Shown here in pieces: positions 9,722 to 22,632 of a stretch of 64,000 nucleotides of DNA. Under the pieces are notes generated by a model. That model was not told the origin of the DNA. It did not search any database and saw only the letters and a program-made list of their open reading frames with translations. Made by a program: the position numbers and the translations under genes. The stretch spans positions 152,001 to 216,000 of the forward strand of contig WPIO01000033.1 in the NCBI GenBank assembly GCA_009760855.2, read 5' to 3'. The number at the start of each line of letters is the position of its first letter. The first letter of the stretch is position 1. The DNA is from Cristatella mucedo. Taxonomy: Eukaryota > Bryozoa > Phylactolaemata > Cristatellidae.

Positions 9722-11725
9722 CTGTAAAGAATAAGTAATAAAAAATTATAGCAATGCAATTATCGTTGTCAACAAGCGCTCCACATTTTTACATACGGAA
9801 TCTTACCTAACCAGATATATGAGTAATGCATTCAGAGTGATGGCAGTGGAACCACAGAATTTGAAGTAGGCACATGATGGGCTCATCCCTAGGTTACTTA
9901 AAAGTATGCGTAGTTATATTTAGGTGTACTCGCTCAGCGGCAGCATTTCTCTACTCTGTCAGTATAATGTGAGTAAGCAACCAGAAATAAGAGGTATCCT
10001 CATGAAGGAAGCTTCTGCCGTCTTCCAAAACGGTCATCACCTTGTAACTACACAGGGTATTAAAGAGCAAAAGAGATTACGGCTTACCGTCACCTTGTTG
10101 GGCAAAAGTTTGTATTGAAGAACAATCACGCCCATCGCTTACCTGGAATTTTCAAAGAAAGCCGTAGATTCTTTTAAATAGCATGGCAGGTACTGGTAGC
10201 TCACCACTTATCGTGGTGAGCGTTTATCAGCTCATCCGTCGCCACCACTGCCACTCGTCCCCTCACTCCCTTTGACAGAGGAAGAACACTTGCATAAAGG
10301 CCCAGGCAAGCCCATAAATGCACTCTTTTTGACGATTGTAAGTTTCAATTAGGATGCAAATGAAATTAGGGGCTTATCTTTTTTACAGTTTGATTGCACC
10401 AAACGAAGCCGAGGCTGTAGCTTATACTCAAACAAAACACAGCAGCACATCTATATTGATCCCCACCTAACTATCAGCACTCTAAACTTTCTCGGCTTCA
10501 TGTACGCAAATATTTTTGACATTTGCATCATCATACTGAAAAAATATTTCTAAAATGTAATAAAAAAACCGAATAAATAGGTATTAGCTAACCTAATGGT
10601 ACTAGGAAATGTTATAACCTATAACTAAAACTGGGCATTCACTCAGCTAGCCCTCTAGGATCTCCGTAACATCTGGGTTTCCTGGCCTTCGGAAGTGACC
10701 TGCAACTCCTTAGCTGACCGCACCGGCTCCACAGTCAAGTCTTTCTTTTTTCTGCTACGAAACGAGGCAAATGTGTGCCCCTTGATCAAAAATTGTAACC
10801 ACAGTTGAGCTGGATCAATGCATTGGTAGTTCTCGGTACACGTCGGTTTTACTCAGCAGTCCTAATATTTTGACTTAAATTATACTGTAACTCTTTTATT
10901 GCTACACGGGTAAATCGACGCCAAAAATCTTGTTATAAATAAAACGCATCCCAAGGTTGCTTTTATTATCCTAACAGCCCCACTATAGATCACTCTGCTT
11001 TGAAGAAGCTACTATAGATATCGCTTTTGTCGGTTCAGTATTTCAAGAACAATCAACCTGCTGAGATACAGCACTAAACACAGACCTCTACTGATCCTAA
11101 TCCAGTAGCATAGCTAACGTGAAGGTCGTTCTCCTAATCTTAGCAAGACTTTGATCTCTTGCTCTTGAAAACCTTACCAAAGAATGATCAATTAGGCTAG
11201 TCATCCTACCACAGGCTGTTTTAGCTAGTCAGTTAGCAGTGTTTCTACTTAATCTAGAATCCTTTGTTGACAGTGCTTTCAGTTCATGAGCAAGAAAAGA
11301 CTAAAAACACCACTTTTGACTTCGTGGCAATCAACAAATATACCCCATTTTAAGCGAAGCTAAAAATCACCCAGTTCCTGGCTGTAATACCTTATCCGAG
11401 TAAATTTTTTAGTTTTTTTTATTGTAAAGCTATTAAAAGCTGCTCTTTATATCACTAACCATATGAACCGCTTTCGTTACAGCACATGTAAAGTGGCCAG
11501 AAACAAATTCCGCACCTCTGTGGTGCTCAATGACTGTAGTAATGCATTATAACTTTAAAAAGGCGATCGTCCGTGCTCCCCCTAGTCTATACTGAAGCTT
11601 AGGCTTAGAAATCTTGCCACTTAGTGCCTGAGCATGTTTTGTTCGTGCTTAATTGATCTAATGGCTACACAGTTATATAGTTGTCAACCAGATGTTTGAA
11701 ATGTTCACGCCCCATCCATACTTAC
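9722..11725 (-). other. Intron 5
   Basis: Non-coding. About 9.84-10.3 kb matches intron 7 near 5.49-6.1 kb and the paralogue near 53.84-54.5 kb. About 10.64-11.4 kb matches 6.25-7.0 kb and 55.14-55.86 kb. No RNA gene or transposon terminus recognised. Confidence 0.55.
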
Positions 11726-11904
11726 CTTGTGACACCTGACAGACAACTCCCGCGGCTTCATTCAAATTGCAATTGTGCTGCTTCCACGGCGCATGCTGGC
11801 ACTGCTCAATCGAAATCTCTGTACCATTGCACCTTACGTCATCGAGTAGGAAGGAGCCTGTGCTTGATGTGGCTCTGATCTGTGTCAGTGCATCTATTGC
11901 GTTG
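11726..11904 (-). CDS. Exon 5: second half of SRCR1
   Basis: Acceptor CTTCCTTTGCAG, donor GTAAGT, 179 nt, phase 2 to 1. It encodes TGSFLLDDVRCNGTEISIEQ, then CQHAPWKQHNC and EAAGVVCQVSQ, with four cysteines as in exon 7, differing at a few residues only. It joins exon 4 (AT|C) and then exon 6 (G|TG) in frame. High similarity to exons 7 and 56.2 kb indicates fairly recent duplication or selective constraint. Confidence 0.9.
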
Positions 11905-12499
11905 CTGCAAAGGAAGCAATGGATTGCAGCATTGCTAATACTGTGCTGGTCCGGTGTGGATTACATGGAGTTTAGGATATTCAAGAGGCAGAGAAGTTCA
12001 GATCAACTAGAATAGCCTAATCTTAATGTTCACGCATAGTTTACCTAATGAGGCTCATCATATTTTTCTTTAAGGAGAATATTGTGCTCCCCCGTGGAAT
12101 AGTGAAATGCTACTGTCGCTCAACTGTTAGGCTGCCACATTTGTGTAGACCCTTTGGCGCTGTTACCACATACAAGTAGGAATGCTACTTTCTTCGGCAA
12201 GGCTAGCCGTAGATCAGTCGCTAGATGTGACTACGTAAGTAAGCAATTTGGGGTCCGAGCACTTATTGCTGCTCCCTGGGTGCCATAGCCGGATCGCCAG
12301 TCCAATGGGTCTATGTAGACAGTTGAATCTTTGCCCATAGTTTCAGTATTACAGTGATACTTGTTTGCTTTTTCACGTTTGATACCGTTCATGTGACTAC
12401 TCCTTGAGGATTCCTTAAATTGCAGAGAGGTTTCAAGTGCCAAGTCAAAGCTGTAATTCTCACTGCTTGCTCTCTCACTGCTTGCTGCTCAACTCTTAA

Positions 12500-13160
12500 T
12501 CCTACCGGCATGTGCAATCAGGCCCTTACTGTTTTTGCAAAACTCTGCAGCTAGGCTTGTCTGTTGTGAGCAGTGCAGTTGCCACACCACTCTACTTCTC
12601 GCCGATTTTCACTATCTACCAGTAAAGCAACGGATCGACTTAAAGGTTTTGTCACTCACTTTTAGGTACCTTAATTATTTGACTCCAGCCTACCTATCAG
12701 ATTAAATCCCAACTACTTCCCCAACAGGCGAAGCATCGGACCACCCACTTATAGGAAACTAACTGTTTACTTATAACTTGTATAAACCTCAAATCATTTG
12801 AAGGCTGTGCATTCAGTTTATATGCTAGCAAAGCCTGAAACTCACTTCCGACATGGATCACGACATCCCCTGACTTAAGCCTATTTAGAAAGAAATTTAA
12901 AAAGCACCTATTTATGACAGAATTCAGTGGATCTCTGTAATTCGTTCTTTTTGTGCTTATGCGTGCTGACACTGCATGCTACCACTGACCAAACTTGTAT
13001 GCTGACCCTGTGCATGTCACCTCTTATCATTTCATTCAGTTTGTTTATCAAGCATGACACCACTCACCATCCAATCTTGTTTTTCTTTGTAGTAAATGCA
13101 AAGCGCCTTGAAAGAGATTGAGTCATCTCAGGGCAATTTATCAAGTGTATTATTATTATT
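12500..13160 (+). mobile_element. LINE-A 3' fragment
   Basis: Matches the end of LINE-A ORF2 and its 3' UTR seen at 43.74-44.39 and 62.09-62.91 kb: blocks such as GCAACGGATCGACTTAAAGG, the 'ctgacactgcatgct' region, then AAATGCAAAGCGCCTTGAAA ... GGCAATTTATCAAGTGTATT and ATT repeats. 5' truncated with stops. Confidence 0.8.
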
Positions 13161-14835
13161 ATTCTCTTAAGGGTTGATAGCTGACGTATCTGTATTATTA
13201 TCATTAATTTTGTTTTTCCTCGAGCTTAGTGTCCTACATTTTCTAATAAACAGGCTATAACCTTTGAATTCACGGCACCTCTTCTTTCTGTCCTGCCTAA
13301 AAAACTATTCATTTTTATCTCTGTCTGCTCCTCCAAAACACTGTGAGGACATAGTGGTTGTTATGCTGAATAGTTTTTACAGTGTAAGAAAACTATATTG
13401 GGTTTCGGTGTCTATACTTTGGCTAGCTTACTTAATATCCCGCAATGAGGAAAACTTAGCAAGCACGGATGATTAATAAGGACAGTCACCGAAACAAAGT
13501 GAGTAGCATGACCAAGCTCAAGACAGCAGTGAATCATATGAAACACACTCAGCAGCAAGAGAGAAAACGTGACGTTAATTTGTCGTATTGATTTCACAGT
13601 CAAGGACCTGCTCAGAAAAACCTTCCATTTTTCAATAACAGCAATGGAAAAGCTCGTGACGTTTCCGTAGAAGACTTGCCGGCCCGAAATGGAGGACGAA
13701 GGAACCCAAACTTTGCAGCCATTAATCATCAGATTAACTAGTTTGTTGTGTATTCCTAGATCATCCAGGAGCCTGAATAGCTTCATCCTCAATCAAGATA
13801 CATGGCTGATCCCTCGGTGTTCCCCATCGAATGAATAATAGCAATGCAAGCAGAGCTATCGTCAGTTCTAAGGAATCGCTATTTTAAAGTAGGTAACAAT
13901 AGTGGCAATATATAGGAAGCTGCCTTCACAGTCCCATAGCTCAAGTGAAAACTTAGCATTTTCCAAACACGTAAGCCCAGTTTCGTGCTGTGTTCGTTAT
14001 AAAACTATGCATAGAGTGATAATGAAATGAAATGAACACTTGAATATACCGGTTGAGTTAATTAGTAATTTTTTAGTGAGTGGTTTTCTTACTTGTGCAT
14101 TAGTGAGTACTTAAGACTAACTGTTGATGACTTGCTCCTTCAAGTGTTTTCTGGTGAGCTGTGGAAAGCCTACATAAGCTGATACATTACTGTTCAACAT
14201 TCAGAGTATTTTAAAACTATCATGGCACTGCTAGTGCCAGCCTAAACCAGTCGTTATTTTGATATAGATCATATTTTTGGCAGCAAATATGAAGCTGCCT
14301 CTTCTGATCCTAAGCTCAGGTAAAAGCTCATAAATCTTCAAATAATTAAGCCCATTTTCCGGCTTATTTTTTCATGGAACAGTGTATGCCACGATAAGAG
14401 AAACAACTGAATGCTTATTTCAGTGCTCGTATATAGCGTTCAAGTAAACGAATACTTTTTCATCAGTGCTTTTCACACTTGTGCGTTAGCCAGTACATAA
14501 AACTAACCACAGAGTTCTATTAACCAGCTTCTTTGAGTGTTTCCTTGTGAGCTTTGGCAAGCCTACATTATCACGATTCTTGCGACCTTTGAAATGGGTA
14601 TACAGGTATTATACCTTGCTCGTCAATGTTATGCTTTTGGTCTGAGTAGAGTAAGTAGCCAAGTGGCTGAATATCCATTAATTTTTCTTTGGTGGATATT
14701 TATAGACTTAATAACTACAAATAGTAATAATACTGTTTACTGCCGCATATGACTTAATTTCATCTCTAGGAACTTTCAATTTTCTGCTAATGAAGCGTGA
14801 TAAATTATTTACTACGGTTAGCTAAATTAAAGCAC

Positions 14836-15045
14836 GTCTTCCAATAATAATAAAGCATTTCATTTAGAGCCCTCGGAGACCTCAATTTCTTTTTATGCAC
14901 TTTACATTGGCTGCAAAGTAAGCACGGTCGAGTGGTAAGAAGTTTCAGGCCCGATAAACAACAAGACTACAACGGTTAGGGGTGACAGGTGCACGTCTGC
15001 ATGCAAGTTTGGGATGATCAGCTGTGCAGATGTGGAACAGTAATG
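14836..15045 (-). mobile_element. LINE-A tail in intron 4, shared with paralogue
   Basis: Reverse complement of the LINE-A 3' end (AATAATAATAAAGC, then CCCTCGGAGACCTCAATTTC and CATTGGCTGCAAAG). The same insertion with the same flanks is present at 57.66-57.83 kb in the paralogous locus, but is not apparent at the matching place in intron 6 (about 9.3 kb). Confidence 0.6.
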
Positions 15046-15291
15046 CCAGCCTTGAATTTCGGTCACTGCCAGCTACTTTCACTTAACTATGGAATTTACA
15101 GTTCCCGAAGACATATTGGCTATTGGCCTAGTCAATTGCACTATTAACCTGTTCCGTGTGAGCACAACCACAAAGAAGTTCGAACAAAGCACCCAATCTC
15201 TTGGAACAAGCGACCCCAGCGCCCATCTGAAGCTTAGCTGGCGTATTGCTCGCCAGTAAATAATGCCTACCGATTAAGCAAAGCGTCCTTA

Positions 15292-15576
<285 letters not shown>

Positions 15577-15779
15577 TCAGCAATCGACATCACAGTCCGC
15601 ACTCACGCTTTCAAGTTTGCGAATGACGGTCAGGGTAGGCAATACAACCACTAGTTTACAATAATCTCTCATTATAAAAACTTCTAATATAATAATGACG
15701 AAGCTGACGTTTAGACCAAATTGCTGCAGCACCTAACCACCAAAAGTGATATCACAGTACTATAGAGCGATAATAAGAA

Positions 15780-16270
15780 TCATCAAGATCGTTGGGGGCT
15801 ACATTATATAGCTCTCAACCAAACGTGAGACTCACAGGACCTTGACCACACCCTTGCACTCCTCGAGCAATGTTGCGGGTTCAAATGCTGAAATAAGCAG
15901 TTGTATCAATCTCGATAGACGAAGGAGGCGCAAAGGCTCTAAGGATTTTTTGCCAGGTGGGAGTGAGAGAAGTTAAATCTATAAAGGCTCTCCTCTGCTT
16001 TGCAGATTTGAATTTTTCAGATTTAGAAAGCAAGAAAAATAACCAGATCTTTGGGACCTGAATTCGCTAGATCTGAACCAAATGTGCCACACACAGGTCC
16101 ATGACCGGGGCTGGCACTCCGGGACAGATTTCATGTGTTCGAGTGCTGAAACGTGAAGTTCATTCTTGCTCGACGGAAGCTTGCTCGACGGAAGCTTGCT
16201 CGACGGATTCTTGCTCGACGGAAGTTCATTCTTGCTCGACGGATGAGTGGAAGCTAAAAGTATTTTCTGC
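15780..16270. repeat. Two diverged repeat copies with an internal 15-bp tandem array
   Basis: 15785-15960 and 16040-16270 share a scaffold: 'aaccaaa(c/t)gtg', 'cacaggacc/gtcc ... ttgacca', 'cgag(t)gctgaaa', then 'aaggattttttgcc' or 'aaagtattttctgcc'. The second copy has about five units of TTGCTCGACGGAAGC at roughly 16167-16245. It may be an old SINE or MITE pair; I cannot classify it. Confidence 0.5.
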
Positions 16271-16429
16271 CGTTTATTAGATTTTAGCATTTTACAGATT
16301 TGAGTGCTGCATTAACATCATTAGCTTTCTGTAGTCTTACTCTCATCATCTCTCATTTTATTGTTACTACTAATTCTCTCGCTAAGGTTTAAGGACTAAA
16401 CCTTTTACTAACCACTTTGCATTAACAAA

Positions 16430-18480
16430 AATGAAAATAACAATAATAAGCTAGCTATAACGTCATCAGATAACTCTATCGCTCTCTAGGTACTTTACAT
16501 TTGCTGCAAATGATGCGTTCTTGAATGCTTATTGGTAGCATGCTCAATGGAAACAGTCACAACATGGCTAGAGAGGCCTTAAAGAGGCTCACTATGCAAA
16601 TATAGTTATAAACATCATGCTTAGTGTCAGCACACATAAGCACACCAAGGACGAATCACAGGGACTGACTGCATCTTTTGATAAATAAATGTGTTTAAAA
16701 CGTTAGTTTTAAATGTTGTCAAGGCAGGGGATGTCGTGACGCCATTCGAACGTTAGCTCCAGGCTTTAAGAAAACATGCACTAACAGCTATGGTCTCCAA
16801 AATATTTGCGGTTCGAACGGGGTGAAGATAAAATATTTCCTAATATTCCGAAAAGCAAGTGGAAAGATGGCTAGCCTGATATGGGGAGTGGTTCTGATAA
16901 ATAGGCTGGAGTCAAAGAATGAAGAGATCCCAGAGTGAGCGATGGAACATTTAAATCAACGCTTTGATTGACTGGGAGTCACGTACAGGTCTGATAAAAA
17001 TGGTGTGATGTGGCAACTACGACGCTCAAGACAGACAAGGCTAGCTGCAGAGTTTTGCACCAGCTGTTAGAGCCTGATTGCACGTGCCGGTAAATCAGCA
17101 AGCAGTGAGTTACAAAGGTAGAGACGCAATTGCAAAAATATGCGTATCAATTTTAGATATGGCCTCCCTTTCTCCACAAACTCGAATTTTAGCATTTTTA
17201 TGTAGCTGAACATAGGCAGATTTGACTGTGGAATTTATCTGGCCATCTAATGAAAGGTCACTTTGGAACAGGACACCTATATCTCAGGCAGATTTAGTGG
17301 GAGTTATGCTTTCGGTGCCAATTTTGACTGATACATTTTCAAATTCTGAATCGCACACGGTTCACTCATAACTAGTAGGTTCTCCTTCTGATCTTCTGGT
17401 CCTTCTGGTCTTCAAGAAAGTTTTCTGCCATCCACGAGAGTGTGTCATCAATATATGCATCTAGGAAATTTGATAGAATTCGATGTGCTAGAGCGCTGGG
17501 AGAGATCAGACAAAGGTATAACTGAATGGCATCTGCATAAACTTGAAAACCTTGAGTGTGCGAGGCAATCACATCGGGAAGAGAGAGCGTGTAAAATATG
17601 AAAAGAGCCGGACCCTTGAGCACAGACTCCTTCACTACCCCATGCTTCAGTGGTTCTTTGGATGATCTTTTTTCGGTGACATAAATACTCTGGATTCTCA
17701 TAATGAGGTAGGACCTGAACAATAACAGTGCATAACCAGTGATGCCCCGACGAGATGTGAGGCACTTTAGAATTATCTTGATATCTATAATATAAAACCT
17801 ATGAAAAGATTGAGCTGAACAAGCAGAGATACTCTAACTAAGTCTGATTTTCGATATGAGTTTGCAGACAGCCACGGGAACGCTGACTCGTTTGAATGAG
17901 TAGCTCCTAAACCAGACCACTAAACTTACTAGAGATATTTCAAGGTTCAAAATATGAGTTCACCTACTCTGCGACGATTCGTTCCAGTGTCTTTGATAAG
18001 GACGGAGAATGGAGACTAGGCGAAAGTTATTCAGGTGCTCTTGGTCTGGCGTTACTTTATTCATTAGTGGGCTTACTACAACCTTGTTTTGAAGGTGCGG
18101 AGACTTGACCTGGGGGGTGATGGCACAGTTGAGGCATTATTTAGGCCGGGTAGCAGCAGATTTATGCATCATAAAAGCGGGTCAAGACAAATCTAGGGGA
18201 CTAGTTTTCTTCTTTAATTGAGATATGAACTGCAGGACGAGGTTGCTACTAGCCTCTTTGAATGTCGATATTGAGCTGCTGCATGATATTAAGGGACATA
18301 GTTCATAGGGGATGCTGTCATCCTAGAGGGAATGAAAGGAAGGACTCCCTGATCTCGTCTATCTTGTTGACAAAGAAGATAGATAAATGATTAGCTTGAT
18401 CATTGCAAGGATAAATACGTAAGAATACTAGTTAATTTGACAGTCTCTTTTTGTGTAAAGACAGTAGAACTCTTTCGGCT
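16430..18480 (-). mobile_element. LINE-A, minus-strand copy with RT region
   Basis: 3' tail at 16470-16515 (AATAATAAG, CTCTCTAGGTACTTTACATT), the ORF2 end at 16.7-17.4 kb, and the RT core at about 17.37-17.77 kb read on the minus strand: YADAIQLYL in place of YADDxQLYL, and TLSWMAENFL. Frames are broken. 5' limit is approximate. Confidence 0.7.
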
Positions 18481-18540
18481 ATCAACAAGGCTTGCAGCAG
18501 CAATACAGAAAATCCAGTCATATGATTCCAACACACTACT

Positions 18541-18595
18541 TTGGGACCGAGGTCGTGAAATGCAGCCGCCTTACCTTGTGTGCCATCACGGCTCT
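18541..18595 (-). mobile_element. SINE-1 head fragment
   Basis: Reverse complement reads AGCCGTGATGGCACAC, GGTAAGGCGGCTGC and CACGACCTCGGTCCC, the first 50 bp of SINE-1 (full copies at 30.47, 53.91 and 62.52 kb). Body and B box are missing. Confidence 0.6.
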
Positions 18596-18879
18596 GATAA
18601 ACAGCTAACCTGATACGAGTTAGGGAGATATTTGATTTCTGACCTTAGCAATTACTTGAAGAGAAGCCCACACACTGGTTTGCTATACGCTTTGCAATTT
18701 TAGAAAACAAATTCTACAAGGAAAATGTATACCAATGCAACTAAGGTTTTTAAAAATAGGAATTTTTCAAGCTTCTTGCCAAAAAAATTTAATATTTGAA
18801 AATTCTTGACGCCATTTAAGAGTTAGTTTCAGGTTTTGAAATAATTTATGTTAAAGGCATAATCTGAAGCAATAAAGGA

Positions 18880-18921
18880 ATAATAATAATAATGCACTTG
18901 ATAAAGCGCCCTCAGAGAACT

Positions 18922-18998
<77 letters not shown>

Positions 18999-19115
18999 GG
19001 TGCTTTACATTTGCTGCAAAGGGAAATGAAATTGAATGGTGAGTACAATCATGCTTGATAAACGAACAAACTGAATAACATGGTTAGGGGTGACATGCAC
19101 AGGGTCAGCATGAAT
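18880..19115 (-). mobile_element. LINE-A 3' tail carrying an expanded TC tract
   Basis: Reads as the reversed LINE-A end: AATAATAATAATGCACTTGA, TAAAGCGCCCTCAGAGAACT, then TC repeats, then AGGTGCTTTACATTTGCTGC. The microsatellite (18924-18998) replaces the short AGAAAGAGA segment of the normal tail. Confidence 0.8.
18924..18998. repeat. (TC)n microsatellite
   Basis: About 37 uninterrupted CT dinucleotides inside the LINE-A tail. Confidence 0.98.
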
Positions 19116-19119
19116 GCAT

Positions 19120-19830
19120 ATTACATTAGAGTCTCCTATTAATGTGCTTGATTTTTTAGTAGTTTTTGATACTATCAGTCACTTAGTTCTTCCCGAGTGC
19201 CTCTGACCTCAACTGGGTAACTGGGTATCACAGGTACAGCTCTACAATGGTTTTGGTCTTATCTCAGTTACTAACCATTTCAGTGAACCGACAAAGGTCA
19301 GCTCAGGAATCCTTGAAGAACGGTGTACCTCAAGGCTTTGCACTTGTTCCTGTTTGTTGACAATTATTACTCTCCTTCTATACGATTAAATTGCCATACA
19401 CAAACTAGGCTTTCACTTCTATGTAGATGACACTCTGCAGTAACTTTGCTTTGATCCCTCCCAGCCCTCCAGCACTTCGAATTCTCTCAACTTCCTCGTT
19501 GCATGTATAGATGACGTTTTCACGGATATGGATATGGCAGCAAAACTTCGTAATATAAATGATGCAAACTTAAATGCTAGTTCTTGGCAAAATAAAACTG
19601 ACTCGGTAATTAGAAAACGTAAAACTCAAATTCGGCTCTGATATTATATCTCTTAATGAATCTGCAAGAAATCTAAGTGTCTATCTGTTTCCAAACTCAA
19701 TATTATTCATCATTTTATTGATGAAGATATCAGCTCCACCGTCACGTCCACCTTCTTTCAGCTGCTAACTTCGCCAAATTTATTTTGCAAGTCATTCACA
19801 AGCAGAGCAATAGCACTGAGCGGTGGTTTT
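19120..19830 (+). mobile_element. LINE-A RT fragment
   Basis: Plus-strand remains of the LINE-A RT region: 'gtttttgatactatcagtca' (FDTVDH block), 'ctacaatggttttgg' (LQWF), 'ggtgtacctcaaggc' (PQG), then 'gtagatgacactctgcag' at the catalytic motif, VDDTLQ in place of ADDTQL. Frameshifted and stop-ridden. It aligns with 61.38-62.0 kb. Confidence 0.75.
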
Positions 19831-21441
19831 GTTCGTTACAGTTAAGCTACGCAAAGTAGGTGGCTGCTTGATCAAGAGCCTTTTCTTCGACCGCCAGAGC
19901 AAGATGCCAAATAAAGAGTTTCCTGCGGTAGAAGGTTTGACAACGCGACTGCTGGTTATCTTTGGCTGCAGGTTATCGGTGTACTGTTTACTGATAATAG
20001 AGAACAGCTTTCAAATCGTGGTCATGAAAACATCAATGCTGAATAAAGCTAAAAGGCTGCTACTGGTCTAACTACATACCCGCTGGACTCGTAATAACAA
20101 AATCTTGTTGAGAGGAGAGGGTATAAAAGAAATATAGTTAAAACCTTTCAGAAGCAACGAATACGTTTCGAATGAATGAAAATGCTAAGAAAATGCGAGA
20201 AAGGCTGCTGTGACTGAGAGCACGGAGACTGTGTGATATACGCGGTGGAACCATGGCTCCGGTCGTCTCTACTTTGGTGCATGCGTAGGAGCACTGCATC
20301 GAAATGTTTGCACAATTTTCCCGAATGATTCAAACAACGTCCTGAAAATCATTACTCTCTGTGCACTCGACGACATTTGGGCTACACCATTATTTGTCAG
20401 CGGGATGAGTCAGATGTTTCAATACGGCGTTTCTGGCCTGTGTTAATACAAGATTATATCCATGAACTATTCTACCTACCGGTGGCAATTATTTAAATTA
20501 AGAGCAAATTTTTTTTCTTGAAAAATGATTGTTGCATTGTTAATGGAAGATGCACAATAGCTCTTTGAAGCGTAGAAGCTACGGCATTGACAGTAATTCC
20601 GGATTTTGAATTGCTACTGTAAGAGTTCTGGCATTTTTGCAATAGTCAGTTTTTCTCCAACTAAGACAAAATTGTACAAAATCGAAGAATTTGGTTATGA
20701 AAGACACCACAATCATAATTACCACTGTCAAAATTTTGAGTGCAACAGGGCACTGAACGCTCATAAAGTTCGCAGTCACCTCAGCATCGGTATTTTTCGC
20801 TATTTTCGTCTCAAGAATGATTCCGATGTTATAGTTCATCAATAACATTCAAAAAATAGTTATACACTATTTTCCTTAAAAGAAATAATAATATCTTTCT
20901 TTTCCTAATTTATGTTGTTAGAGAAACCGGTAAATTAGCCATTGTTCTACACAAGAGGTAACCACGTGGTTTTTAATATCACAAAGCTAGACGTAACCTG
21001 TTATCGATAGTTGAGCAGTAATTAAATTTCTCAATACTCTTAATAAAAATGTATTTTAACCCACTTAGCAAGGGAAACAATCAACTGATTTCAGACAAAT
21101 ACAAATTTAAATAAAATTATTGGATACGATGGTGTCATTTTTTCGCGGGGTATCATTTGAAATATCTATTTGTTGGAATTATTTACGTTGGTGTTATTTT
21201 TAATGGAGATATCCTTTCATGGGCTAGTTTGACGTCGCTTAATGAATATGCTTTACGAAAAATGTTTCGCATAAGCTTCTCATGATTATACCCAAAAAGT
21301 CTCAGCGACATCCGGCGGTAAAGGCGAACGATAAACGTAGCTAGAATTCACCCGACTTGAAAGCCTATAAAACCTGAGTCTTCTGCCGGCTTATTTTAAA
21401 AATCTAGCAACATCCCCGTCATAAATCTATCCAGATAACAC

Positions 21442-21617
21442 GTAACTGCCACCGAACGTTTGGAGAAAGGACCATTCGGCCTGCTAAGGAATAGCTTACA
21501 CGGGCAGTAAAATCACTGAAAAAGCCAATGTGTCGGGTGCCGTTAATCATCACAGTGGCACCTGTTCTCAATTGCACTACGCAGTTATCGGTCAAAATTG
21601 TGTAACCGTGAGAGGTG
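21442..21617 (-). CDS. Exon 3: second half of CUB domain (boundaries tentative)
   Basis: The minus frame reads SHGYTILTDNCVVQLRTG, then TRHIGFFSDFTARVSYSLAG and NVRWQLR. This fits the later strands of a CUB domain, where an aromatic/hydrophobic 'FxSD' segment and a final hydrophobic strand occur. Acceptor GAAGTCAG gives phase 2 entry exactly matching exon 2, but its pyrimidine tract is poor. Donor TTAC|GTGTTA gives the phase 1 exit that exon 4 needs, but is a weak donor; the next stop is 6 codons further on. So the exon is likely, its ends less so. Nothing here shows the usual CUB second disulphide clearly. Confidence 0.55.
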
Positions 21618-22632
21618 CTGACTTCCTTCATTTTTAGATCTCGTATTTGCTGGACAGGGAGCAGCTAACGTTCGCACGACTGTTCGGTACTTTTTTTGGC
21701 ATGCTGGGTGCGGAATGCTTACCCTGCAGCGTCAGAAACTCGTAGATTCCCACAAAGCCGTAGCCCAGAGCTACCGATTGTGCGTAGACGCCAACGAAAA
21801 GGGCTGAGGCTGAAGAGAACAGTGGCTCTATTGTTCCAGAGCCGCACCACGTGCCGAGCTGCGAGGAGTTTGGTGAATCACCGTCGAAAACTGTGATGCG
21901 ACCATGCTTGCAGCTACAATTAATATGGTTCGGGTTTCCTTAATTTTGGGGCACCAGTATCAAATGCGCAACATTTAAATCAATTACGTTGTGGCATACT
22001 ATCCTTTGCAGCAAATTTAAAGCGCCTAGAAAGAGAATAAGTCCTCTCATTTCGCTGTATCAAGTGTATTATTACACTTACTACAGGATCTCCGTGCTCA
22101 GCTCTCCAAGCAAGGAAAATTGATACGGCATGATTGTACTCGTGCTTGCTGTTACTATAAGCTCAGGTTTTGTCAGTAATTAGCTTAATTGTATTAAAAA
22201 AGTTCTCTGGAAAATCTAACATTATTATCAAATAATAGCTAATGAAAATAATTCCAACTTAGTAGACAGGTTATCTCTCAAAGATACAGAAGGCATTGAA
22301 AAAACTCTGGTAGATCCGATTGAAGCACTTACAGACGAGCAACAGTCTGTCTATCAGCTCAGCAATATTTGAAAAAACCTTTCCGAAATGGTCGCACACA
22401 GAGCTTGCTTTAGCTCAGAATTTCACACTTGAGTAATCCAGCAATATATTCATGCACCGCTGTGATCAGGATTTTGTACTTACTGCCTTCCTGGCACATC
22501 AACAATCAGTAAGTTTGAATTGATTGCAGCCACGTTGGATTCATCACTCATGGGATTAGCAGTCCTTAGCAGTACTGCACCTGAGCAAGGCTATTCGACC
22601 AGCGGTCCAAGCACCCTGGTCAGCCGACTTAC
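21618..22632 (-). other. Intron 2
   Basis: No coding signal except chance frames near 21.70-21.90 kb. A LINE-A 3' tail on the plus strand is present at about 22.01-22.07 kb (GCAAATTTAAAGCGCCTAGA ... CGCTGTATCAAGTGTATTATT). Confidence 0.6.
22008..22085 (+). mobile_element. LINE-A 3' tail
   Basis: GCAGCAAATTTAAAGCGCCT, AGAAAGAGAATAAGTCCTCT and TATCAAGTGTATTATTA match the LINE-A terminal hairpin. No coding part is attached. Confidence 0.7.

Noticed and set aside
9456-9734. Plus-strand frames opposite the SRCR exons (also near 7.1, 11.7, 15.3, 56.2 and 58.1 kb)
   Set aside because: They are antisense shadows of the SRCR exons.
13412-13792. 126-codon minus frame
   Set aside because: It is inside an intron block that aligns with intron 6, where the frame is not kept; no motif.
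18851-19048. Arg-Glu repeat protein
   Set aside because: It is the translation of a (TC)n microsatellite; the same applies at 28.26-28.50 and 63.70-63.91 kb.
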